A stretch of 6,968 bases of DNA. It comes from Eshraghiella sp051880035 (GTDB lineage: Bacteria > Bacillota > Clostridia > Lachnospirales > Lachnospiraceae). Below are positions 1 to 5,094 of the stretch, one piece after another; position 1 is the stretch's first letter, and every line of letters starts with the position of its first letter. A model generated the notes under the pieces. That model was not told the origin of the DNA. It made no database searches and saw nothing but the letters and a program-made list of their open reading frames with translations. The stretch covers positions 1-6,968 of the forward strand of contig JBJENE010000053.1 in NCBI GenBank assembly GCA_051880035.1. Reading direction: 5' to 3'. Both the position numbers and the translations under genes were made by a program.

Positions 1-81
1 ACGACCTAATGTATATCCTGTAGCATCAACTACATACCATTTTCTTTCAATTGTTGATGGACTAGCCATAAATGTTTTCAT
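1..81 (-). CDS. rplM: 50S ribosomal protein L13, N-terminal fragment (cut by window edge)
   Basis: Only the first 27 codons are inside the window; the gene continues past position 1. The start is the ATG read from 81 to 79. The visible protein begins MKTFMASPSTIERKWYVVDA and goes on to GYTLGR, which is the conserved L13 N-terminus (a short tail, then the W-Y-VVDA and LGR motif that opens the globular domain). L13 is an early-assembly protein of the large subunit that binds 23S rRNA. A consensus ribosome binding site, AAGGAGGT, lies at 95-88, six bases before the ATG. In related bacteria rplM is followed by rpsI (S9); that gene would lie outside the window. The gene has its own promoter and a long leader (separate entries), so it is not simply the tail of the upstream operon. 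Identification is by motif recognition on a short fragment, but the match is distinctive. Confidence 0.93.
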   Translation of the reverse strand, partial: MKTFMASPSTIERKWYVVDATGYTLGR

Positions 82-225
82 TGGTTTACCTCCTTGAAAA
101 TATCCAAAAAATATAATTGTTAGCTTAATTATTGCGCTTAAGGGATGTCCGGCCCCTGTGCGCAGTCTATATAAAAATGTTTCTCCGGGGCTTTGGTGAA
201 ACACTTTCTTCCAATGTCGCCACAG
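82..225 (-). promoter_or_regulatory. Structured 5' leader of rplM (candidate ribosomal-protein autoregulatory/attenuator RNA)
   Basis: The rplM promoter predicts a transcript start near 225, which leaves about 144 nt of untranslated leader. Read as RNA (minus strand) it contains two hairpins. Hairpin 1 pairs 208-198 with 183-173: 11 pairs including two G-U, with perfect core TGTTTC/GAAACA and a 14-nt loop holding a CC/GG pair. Its 3' arm is rich in U (bases 177-173), as in a weak terminator. Hairpin 2 pairs TGCGC/GCGCA (164-160 with 137-133) and, inside, AGGG/CCCT (157-154 with 144-141). GCCCC in loop 1 (191-187) can also pair with GGGGC in hairpin 2 (156-152), giving a pseudoknot or an exclusive alternative fold. 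Firmicute rplM genes are known to carry an L13 leader RNA family (Rfam L13_leader). Whether this one belongs to it cannot be decided by eye. The region holds no supported gene. Confidence 0.5.
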
Positions 226-231
226 TTAAAT

Positions 232-260
232 ATTATATAATACGAATATTACAGTGTCAA
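232..260 (-). promoter_or_regulatory. Consensus sigma-A promoter for rplM
   Basis: On the minus strand a perfect -35 box TTGACA (260-255) is followed after exactly 17 bp by a perfect -10 box TATAAT (237-232). Directly upstream, 261-280 is very AT-rich with a run of seven A on the minus strand, resembling an UP element. The predicted start is near 225. Both hexamers and the spacing match the vegetative consensus, so strong constitutive transcription is expected. Control would then have to act later, in the leader. The promoter sits 32 bp past the stop codon of the transporter gene. No convincing terminator separates that gene from it, so read-through from the upstream operon may add to rplM expression. 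Confidence 0.88.
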
Positions 261-291
261 TTGTTTTTTTGTATAAATTTATCATATCTGC

Positions 292-1164
292 TTATAAAAC
301 GGCGATTACAATTCCTGCTATAATAACAGCCGCACAGATTAACTTGTAAAGGATATTTTTTTCCTTAAAAATAAATTTTCCGCCAATGATAGTTACCAGG
401 CAGCCGGATTGTTTTATAAGGGTCATAACCGTAACTTTGCTGTCCGGATATCCGTTTGCAATAAAAAGTGCCCGGTCTGCCAGTACGAAAAGAATGCTGA
501 GTATCCATATCCAGTAATTTTTGAGGAGGCTCTTCCAGTTAATATGTATTCTTTTAATAAGAATATATATTCCGTAATAAGCCACAAGGAAAAGCATATA
601 CCAGAATTGGAGCTGCCCGCTGGTCATATCGGTGCTCATGAGGTATTTATCCATGGTGCCGGATACGGCATTTAAAATACAGCTTATAAGGGCAAGAACC
701 ACATATCCCGGTTTGACGGATTCTTTCTCATTGGCAGGCATGTTTTTCTTATGCATTAGTGCATTGGGAAGAGGAAGCATCAGAAGACCGGATGCAACAA
801 AAGCAAGTCCCCATATCTGCAATGTGCCCATAACTTCACCAAGAAAAGCAACTCCCATTAATGTGGCAAAAATCACTCTGGAAAGGTCAAGTATTCCCAT
901 AACACTTACGGGAAGTTTTTTAATTGCATTAAAACTGCAAATCCACGCAGCAAAAATCACAAAAGATTTCAGTGCAATAAGAAGGTATTGGTTTACTTTT
1001 AAGCCTCCGGCATGCACTACCTCAGGCGTAACAAAAATAAATGATACAAGTGTATAAAAAAATAAAACTTCTATTACGGAGTTCTTTGTAAGGGCTTTTT
1101 TCTTACAGATTTCCCGTCCGCCCTTTGCAAGGCCGTAAAAAAGTACCAAAAGCATCCAAATCAT
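292..1164 (-). CDS. EamA/DMT-superfamily membrane transporter
   Basis: A 290-residue, strongly hydrophobic protein with about ten predicted membrane segments (near residues 1-13, 30-47, 58-79, 87-108, 114-132, 152-170, 185-203, 216-236, 242-264, 270-290). The two halves resemble each other, as in the EamA-type drug/metabolite transporters: each ends with a helix, a short loop containing a Glu (LGE near 108-110; FKEKN near 266-270), and a final helix. A polar linker (about 138-152) separates the halves. The substrate cannot be told from sequence; relatives move amino acids, sugars, nucleotides or cations. The ATG at 1164-1162 overlaps the truA stop as ATGA, and AAGGA (1178-1174) lies nine bases upstream inside truA, so translation is probably coupled to truA. 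The gene ends with TAA at 294-292 with no clear terminator. Base composition looks like that of its neighbours. It is not part of the usual truA-rplM arrangement as I know it. Confidence 0.85.
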   Translation of the reverse strand: MIWMLLVLFYGLAKGGREICKKKALTKNSVIEVLFFYTLVSFIFVTPEVVHAGGLKVNQYLLIALKSFVIFAAWICSFNAIKKLPVSVMGILDLSRVIFATLMGVAFLGEVMGTLQIWGLAFVASGLLMLPLPNALMHKKNMPANEKESVKPGYVVLALISCILNAVSGTMDKYLMSTDMTSGQLQFWYMLFLVAYYGIYILIKRIHINWKSLLKNYWIWILSILFVLADRALFIANGYPDSKVTVMTLIKQSGCLVTIIGGKFIFKEKNILYKLICAAVIIAGIVIAVL

Positions 1165-1907
1165 TCGTTAAGTTCCTTATATCTTATCTCCATTAGTGTG
1201 AGCCCTTTTGCCGGTGCCGTAGGTCCCGCGAGCTGCCTGTCTTTGCTTTCTATAGCTTTTTTCACATCCAAGGGCTCCATAAGTCCCCTTCCCACATAAA
1301 GAAGCGTTCCCGCAATTATCCTTACCATATTATATAAGAAGCCGTTACCGGTCACTCTTATTCTGATTATACTTCCATCTTTTGTAACCGAAATGTCTGT
1401 TATATTTCTGACTTTATCCACCACCTGGGTATCCGCAGAACAAAAGGCCGTAAAATCATGTTCGCCCTTTATATAGGCTGCTGCTTCATTCATCTTATCA
1501 ATGTCCAGATTTCCATAATAAAAATATGAATAAAGGCGCATACACGGGTTCTCAAAACGGTTATTCCAAACAGCGTACTCATATGTTTTGATACAGTCCG
1601 TATGTCTTGGGTGAAAACCGGCGGGTACCTCCCTGGACTCAACCACCTTTATGTCATCCGGAAGTCTCGTATTCAGGGCATATGAAATTTTTTCGGCAGG
1701 AATCTGAGTCTCAACATCAAAAACAGCCACATTACCCATGGCATGTACTCCGGCGTCAGTTCTGCTGGCGCCTGTAAGCTCTATGCTGCATTTGAACAAA
1801 TCCGTAAGAGCCTCTGTAAGTTTTTTTTCAACCGTAACCACATTGGGCTGTATCTGCCAGCCCGAATATGCCGTTCCGTCGTATGCAACCCGTAACAATA
1901 CGCGCAT
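1161..1907 (-). CDS. truA: tRNA pseudouridine(38-40) synthase
   Basis: A 248-residue protein of normal length for TruA, which isomerises uridine to pseudouridine at positions 38, 39 and 40 of the tRNA anticodon arm. Family motifs are all present: the N-terminal YDGTAYSGWQ (9-18), the catalytic motif RTDAGVH (49-55) with nucleophile Asp51, GEHDFTAFCS in the second half, and the C-terminal RVTGNGFLYNMVR segment followed by GTLLYVGRG. The ATG at 1907-1905 is preceded by AAAGGAGA (1921-1914), which overlaps the ecfT stop codon; the two genes are 12 bp apart. The 3' end overlaps the next gene by ATGA. truA directly after ecfA1-ecfA2-ecfT is the usual order in Firmicutes, although its chemistry is unrelated to transport. 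No missing residues or frame breaks were seen. Confidence 0.97.
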   Translation of the reverse strand: MRVLLRVAYDGTAYSGWQIQPNVVTVEKKLTEALTDLFKCSIELTGASRTDAGVHAMGNVAVFDVETQIPAEKISYALNTRLPDDIKVVESREVPAGFHPRHTDCIKTYEYAVWNNRFENPCMRLYSYFYYGNLDIDKMNEAAAYIKGEHDFTAFCSADTQVVDKVRNITDISVTKDGSIIRIRVTGNGFLYNMVRIIAGTLLYVGRGLMEPLDVKKAIESKDRQLAGPTAPAKGLTLMEIRYKELNE

Positions 1908-1919
1908 TGCCCGTCTCCT

Positions 1920-2732
1920 TTAAAAAATATAATTCCACAAAATTTTGGCACCGATAATCATTCCAAGATAAGCAAATAAAATAAGATAGGCTATACCGTC
2001 TCTTTTTTTGTATTTGAGGGGTTTCATCTTGGTTCTGCCGTTACCGCCGTTATAGCATCTGGCTTCCATTGCGGATGCCAGTTCTGTGGCCCTCCTGATT
2101 GCAGACACAAACAAAGGCACAAGAAGAGGAATCATAGCCTTAATTCTTTTCAAAAAATTACCTTCTTCAAAATCTGCGCCCCTTGCCATCTGGGCTTTCA
2201 TGATTTTATCCGTCTCCTCAATAAGGATAGGAATAAAGCGAAGTGCAATTGACATCATCATTGCAATCTCATGGACAGGTATTTTAATTTTTTTAAGAAA
2301 TCCCAATGCCTTCTCCAGTCCGTCGGTAAGGCTGTTAGGAGTGGTTGTCAATGTCATAAGGGATGAACCCATAATTAGTAAAATCAGTCTCAATCCCATA
2401 TATATTGCCTGGACAATTCCCTCGTAAGTTATCTTAAGTTTCCAGAAACTTACGATAACCCGTCCTTCCGTAAGAAACAGATTAAAAACGAGGCTCATTG
2501 CAAGCAGAATAAGAATTGCTTTAAGCCCTCTTAAAATGTATTTTACAGGGACTTTGGAAATCCATATACATGTGAACAAAAAGGCAATTGCCAACATATA
2601 TACTATAGGATTTTTGGCAATAAAAATACTGATTATATATAAAACCGTACCGAATAATTTAACCCTTGGGTCAAGTTTATGAATAACCGAATCAGTTGGA
2701 TAATACTGGCCTATTGTAATATCTCTTAGCAT
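1920..2732 (-). CDS. ecfT: ECF transporter energy-coupling transmembrane protein (T component)
   Basis: A 270-residue membrane protein that couples ATP hydrolysis by EcfA1/EcfA2 to movement of interchangeable vitamin-binding S components. The N-terminus carries the family signature, with YYPTDSVIHKLDPRVKL at about residues 10-26. Hydrophobic segments follow near 27-58, 67-88, 105-128 and 153-171, with a last one near 247-265. The two cytoplasmic coupling motifs that dock into the ATPases are visible: Ala183-Arg184-Gly185 (in AQMARGADF) and a variant Ala224-Arg225-Cys226 (in AMEARCYNGG), the latter followed by GRTKMK. The ATG (2732-2730) has AAAGGA at 2745-2740, seven bases upstream, and ecfA2 ends 15 bp before it. 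Placement after the two ATPase genes confirms the assignment. Older annotations call this protein CbiQ-like or YbaF. A 14-bp near-perfect inverted repeat lies inside the gene (separate entry). Confidence 0.96.
   Translation of the reverse strand: MLRDITIGQYYPTDSVIHKLDPRVKLFGTVLYIISIFIAKNPIVYMLAIAFLFTCIWISKVPVKYILRGLKAILILLAMSLVFNLFLTEGRVIVSFWKLKITYEGIVQAIYMGLRLILLIMGSSLMTLTTTPNSLTDGLEKALGFLKKIKIPVHEIAMMMSIALRFIPILIEETDKIMKAQMARGADFEEGNFLKRIKAMIPLLVPLFVSAIRRATELASAMEARCYNGGNGRTKMKPLKYKKRDGIAYLILFAYLGMIIGAKILWNYIF
2428..2459 (-). repeat. Near-perfect 14-bp inverted repeat (hairpin) inside ecfT
   Basis: Bases 2428-2441 and 2446-2459 are reverse complements at 13 of 14 positions, around the 4-base loop 2442-2445. 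The mRNA would form two 5'-3' arms, GTTATCGTAAGTTT and AAACTTAAGATAAC, with a single G-A mismatch. A second, mutually exclusive pairing exists: CGTAAGTT (2423-2430) with AACTTACG (2447-2454). The segment encodes roughly residues 92-104 of EcfT (VIVSFWKLKITYE). By rough estimate a stem this long with such a short loop is unlikely by chance in a 7-kb window, but a role is not shown. It has no U-run after it, so it is not an intrinsic terminator. Confidence 0.6.
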
Positions 2733-2747
2733 TCTTTGGTCCTTTCG

Positions 2748-3596
2748 TTATCTGTGCAAAGCCTTCAAAATACTTTCAAATCCCTCATCCACCGTCGTCG
2801 CGGTTACATCCACATCCATACCCTTTTTCTTAAGCATATTCATGATATAAGTAATCTGCGGAGCTGCAAGTCCTATTTTTTCAAGTTCTTTATAATGTCC
2901 GAATATTACTTTTGGCGTATCATCATATAAAAGCTCACCCTGATTCATCACAAGGATTCTGTCCACATATTTGGCCACATCCTCCATGCTGTGAGAAACA
3001 AGAATAACGGTCATTCCCGTATTATTGTGCATATTCTGCACCATATCCAGGATATCATCCCTACCTCTTGGATCAAGCCCTGCCGTTGGTTCATCCAGAA
3101 TAAGCACCTCCGGCTTCATTGCTATTACTCCTGCAATTGCAGCCCTTCTTTTCTGTCCACCCGAAAGTTCAAACGGCGAACAGTAAAACAAATCCGAATC
3201 CATTCCCACTAACTCAAGTGCCTCAAAAGCCCTGAGTTCCGCTTCCTTTTGGGTAAGCCCCAGATTTTTGGCCCCGAAGCATACATCCTTAAAAACAGTC
3301 GCTTCGAAAAGCTGATGCTCCGGATACTGGAATACAAGTCCTACCTTGCTTCTAAGCGTCTTCATACTGAAATTTTTATCGTAAATATCCTGTCCGTTAT
3401 AATACACAGTTCCCGAAGTTGCTTTTAAAAGCCCGTTAAGAATCTGCGTAAGAGTGGATTTACCGGAACCGGTATGCCCGATTAACCCGATAAATTCATT
3501 TTTATCTATGACAAGATTAATTTTTTTCAATGCTTTTTTTACAAATCCGGAACCTTCACCGTATATATAACTTACATTATCTAATATAATCGACAT
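2748..3596 (-). CDS. ecfA2: ECF transporter ATP-binding protein EcfA2
   Basis: A 282-residue ABC ATPase, one half of the EcfA1-EcfA2 heterodimer that powers vitamin uptake by group II ECF transporters. All nucleotide-binding elements are present: Walker A GHTGSGKST (40-48), Q-loop Gln90 in VFQYPEHQLF, signature LSGGQ (144-148), Walker B ending LILDEP with Asp168 and catalytic Glu169, D-loop GLDP (173-176) and H-loop His202 in VSHSMED. The VFQYPEHQLF Q-loop and the C-terminal extension after about residue 230 fit EcfA2 rather than importers with solute-binding proteins. The ATG (3596-3594) lies inside the end of ecfA1, a 16-bp overlap. Its ribosome binding site GGAGG (3605-3601) is within ecfA1 codons and only four bases from the ATG. 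This fits translational coupling that keeps the two ATPases near 1:1. Older names are CbiO2 or YbaE. Confidence 0.96.
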   Translation of the reverse strand: MSIILDNVSYIYGEGSGFVKKALKKINLVIDKNEFIGLIGHTGSGKSTLTQILNGLLKATSGTVYYNGQDIYDKNFSMKTLRSKVGLVFQYPEHQLFEATVFKDVCFGAKNLGLTQKEAELRAFEALELVGMDSDLFYCSPFELSGGQKRRAAIAGVIAMKPEVLILDEPTAGLDPRGRDDILDMVQNMHNNTGMTVILVSHSMEDVAKYVDRILVMNQGELLYDDTPKVIFGHYKELEKIGLAAPQITYIMNMLKKKGMDVDVTATTVDEGFESILKALHR

Positions 3597-4432
3597 AATT
3601 CCTCCACCAGTTCCTCTGATGTGAGAATTCCGGTTGGCAACGGAATTCCGGCTTGTGATAACCGATATGCCAGTTCTGTAGCCTGCGGCACATCAAGTCT
3701 TAGTTCTTTTAATTGGGCAACTTGTGAAAAAATCTCACGGGGATTTCCTTCCATAACAATTTTTCCTTTGTCCATAACAAAAATTTTATCGGCTTTAACA
3801 GCCTCATCCATATAATGAGTGATAAGAATTACCGTAACTTTTTCTTTTCTGTTAAGTTCCATTACAGTATCAATTACTTCCTTACGGCCTGTAGGATCAA
3901 GCATTGCCGTAGGCTCATCCATAACAATGCATTTTGGCTTCATTGCTACAACCCCTGCAATTGCAACACGCTGTTTCTGTCCTCCTGAAAGCTTGTTCGG
4001 AGAACAGTCCCTGTATGCGGTCATTCCTACCGCCTCAAGGGCATTGCCTACACGGTCCCAGATTTCTTCTGTCGGAACCCCGATATTTTCCGGTCCGAAA
4101 GCAACATCCTCTTCAACAATGGTACCTATAATCTGATTATCCGGATTCTGAAATACCATTCCTGCATTCTGTCTTATTTTCCATGTATTTTTCTCTTCTC
4201 TGGTATCCATTCCTTCAACAAATACCGCGCCTTCCGTAGGCATAAGAAGCGCATTGATATGCTTTGCCAGAGTAGACTTTCCGGAGCCGTTATGTCCCAG
4301 TATTGCAATAAACTGACCCTGTTTTACTTCGATATTTACATTGTCAACTGCCCTGTTGACAGCTTCCACATTGCCTTCTTCATCACGCCTGATATATTCA
4401 AACACAAGATTATCAGTTGATACAATACTCAT
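3581..4432 (-). CDS. ecfA1: ECF transporter ATP-binding protein EcfA1
   Basis: A 283-residue ABC ATPase, partner of EcfA2 in the shared energy module. Counting from the chosen start: Walker A GHNGSGKST (46-54), Q-loop Gln95 in VFQNPDNQI, signature LSGGQ (148-152), Walker B CIVMDEP with Asp172 and catalytic Glu173, D-loop MLDP (177-180), H-loop His206 in LITHYMDE. The C-terminal segment LKELRLDVPQATELAYRL and the GIPLPTGILT motif are typical of EcfA1. I chose the ATG at 4432-4430 (protein MSIVSTDNLVFEY...) because AAAGGAG lies eight bases before it at 4447-4441. An in-frame ATG 54 bp further upstream, at 4486-4484, would add 18 residues, has no ribosome binding site and falls inside a hairpin. 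The gene ends with TAG at 3583-3581, overlapping ecfA2. Both ATP sites of the heterodimer look catalytically complete. Confidence 0.96.
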   Translation of the reverse strand: MSIVSTDNLVFEYIRRDEEGNVEAVNRAVDNVNIEVKQGQFIAILGHNGSGKSTLAKHINALLMPTEGAVFVEGMDTREEKNTWKIRQNAGMVFQNPDNQIIGTIVEEDVAFGPENIGVPTEEIWDRVGNALEAVGMTAYRDCSPNKLSGGQKQRVAIAGVVAMKPKCIVMDEPTAMLDPTGRKEVIDTVMELNRKEKVTVILITHYMDEAVKADKIFVMDKGKIVMEGNPREIFSQVAQLKELRLDVPQATELAYRLSQAGIPLPTGILTSEELVEELCRLY

Positions 4433-4440
4433 ATACGACT

Positions 4441-4447
4441 CTCCTTT
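4441..4447 (-). promoter_or_regulatory. Ribosome binding site that fixes the ecfA1 start
   Basis: AAAGGAG on the minus strand, eight bases upstream of the ATG at 4432-4430. It is the only good Shine-Dalgarno sequence near the possible ecfA1 starts, so it decides in favour of the shorter protein. Confidence 0.85.
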
Positions 4448-4463
4448 CCCTACATATGGAAAC

Positions 4464-4492
4464 GGACGAATGCTGCGAGGCAACATTCGTCC
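4464..4492 (-). terminator. Hairpin between rplQ and ecfA1 (possible partial terminator or processing site)
   Basis: A perfect 9-bp inverted repeat, GGACGAATG/CATTCGTCC (4464-4472 and 4484-4492), is extended after one mismatch by TGC/GCA (4474-4476 and 4480-4482) around a 3-base loop. It begins 25 bp after the rplQ stop codon, at the junction between the ribosomal genes and the ECF genes. On the minus-strand transcript the stem is followed by GUUUCC rather than a U-run, so as an intrinsic terminator it would be weak or incomplete. Lowering expression of the downstream genes relative to ribosomal proteins, or marking an mRNA 3' end or processing point, are both plausible. I see no promoter in the gap, so the downstream genes probably depend on read-through. 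Confidence 0.5.
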
Positions 4493-4516
4493 TTATGTTT
4501 AGCTGTTTACTTCTGA

Positions 4517-5053
4517 TTAAACTAACTCAAGAAGCACTTCCATAGCTGCATCACCTTTACGCTGGCCAATCTTTACAATTCTTGTGTAACCACCGTTACG
4601 ATCTGCATACTTAGGTGCGATTTCATCAAACAACTTGTCAGCCACGCTGATTTCCTTTGTGTTTCTCTTTCTTCCTGCAGCTTCGGTAGGAACCTCTGTT
4701 ACAGAATAAAGAACCTTCATCATCTGTCTTCTTGCGTGAACTCTTGAAGGATTGTCCTTCTTAATTGTCTTCTCTACGCTGTCATAAACGGTTTTTTTCT
4801 TTCCGTTTACTTCTTCCTTAACTCTCTTGCCATCTTTATCCTTACGAGCTACTCTTGCAGTAACCGTAACTGTCTCAAAGTTATCTTTTTCTTTAACTGC
4901 CAATGCAATTAAGCCTTCAGCAACTTTGCGGATTTCTTTAGCTCTGGCTTCAGTTGTAACAATTTTACCGTTATAAAGCAAAGCTGTTACCTGGTTTCTG
5001 ATTAAAGCTTTTCTCTGATCGGATGTTCTTCCAAGCTTTCTATAACCTGCCAT
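4517..5053 (-). CDS. rplQ: 50S ribosomal protein L17 (long form with internal insertion)
   Basis: L17 is a large-subunit protein near the peptide exit tunnel. The 178-residue product opens with MAGYRKLGRTSDQRKALIRN and IVTTEARAKEIRK (31-43), and closes with LFDEIAPKYADRNGGYTRIV followed by RKGDAA and LLELV, all standard L17 blocks. Ordinary L17 is about 115-130 residues. Here an extra segment of about 45 residues (roughly 57-104), rich in Lys, Glu and Asp, sits between the N-terminal helices and the HARRQ motif (107-111). There is also a short extra stretch near 120-137. The reading frame is open throughout, so this is a real insertion and not a frameshift. The ATG (5053-5051) has AAGGAGG at 5069-5063, nine bases upstream. 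The gene follows rpoA by 41 bp, as in most bacteria. Confidence 0.96.
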   Translation of the reverse strand: MAGYRKLGRTSDQRKALIRNQVTALLYNGKIVTTEARAKEIRKVAEGLIALAVKEKDNFETVTVTARVARKDKDGKRVKEEVNGKKKTVYDSVEKTIKKDNPSRVHARRQMMKVLYSVTEVPTEAAGRKRNTKEISVADKLFDEIAPKYADRNGGYTRIVKIGQRKGDAAMEVLLELV

Positions 5054-5094
5054 CTGTTGCTTCCTCCTTGTAAATACTCTAACTTGACTAATAT

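Noticed and set aside
261..291. Possible terminator after the transporter gene (palindrome ATAAATTTAT at 273-282)
   Set aside because: The palindrome is short and AT-only, and on the transcript it is followed by an A-run instead of a U-run, so it is better explained as AT-rich promoter-upstream DNA.
132..323. Plus-strand open frame of 63 codons across the rplM leader and promoter
   Set aside because: It runs antisense through the promoter and leader hairpins and into the end of the transporter gene, has no convincing ribosome binding site and resembles no known protein.
632..1057. Plus-strand open frames opposite the transporter gene (also 409-675)
   Set aside because: They are shadows of the minus-strand gene, whose protein has a clear membrane-transporter pattern; the plus-strand translations show no coherent protein character.
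292..1164. Recent horizontal acquisition of the transporter gene from a distant source
   Set aside because: By eye its base composition and codon choice look like those of the neighbours, and there are no flanking repeats, integrase or transposase remnants; position alone does not prove transfer.
3625..3651. 9-bp direct repeat GAATTCCGG, spaced by 18 bp, near the end of ecfA1
   Set aside because: The copies are in codon phase and encode the two Gly-Ile steps of the conserved GIPLPTGILT motif, so protein constraint explains them.
4342..4361. Inverted repeat TGTCAAC-N6-GTTGACA resembling a repressor operator
   Set aside because: It lies within the ecfA1 coding region and encodes the repeated Ala-Val-Asn/Ala-Val-Asp residues. 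No promoter -10 box is found at the right distance from either TTGACA, so there is no sign of a regulatory role.
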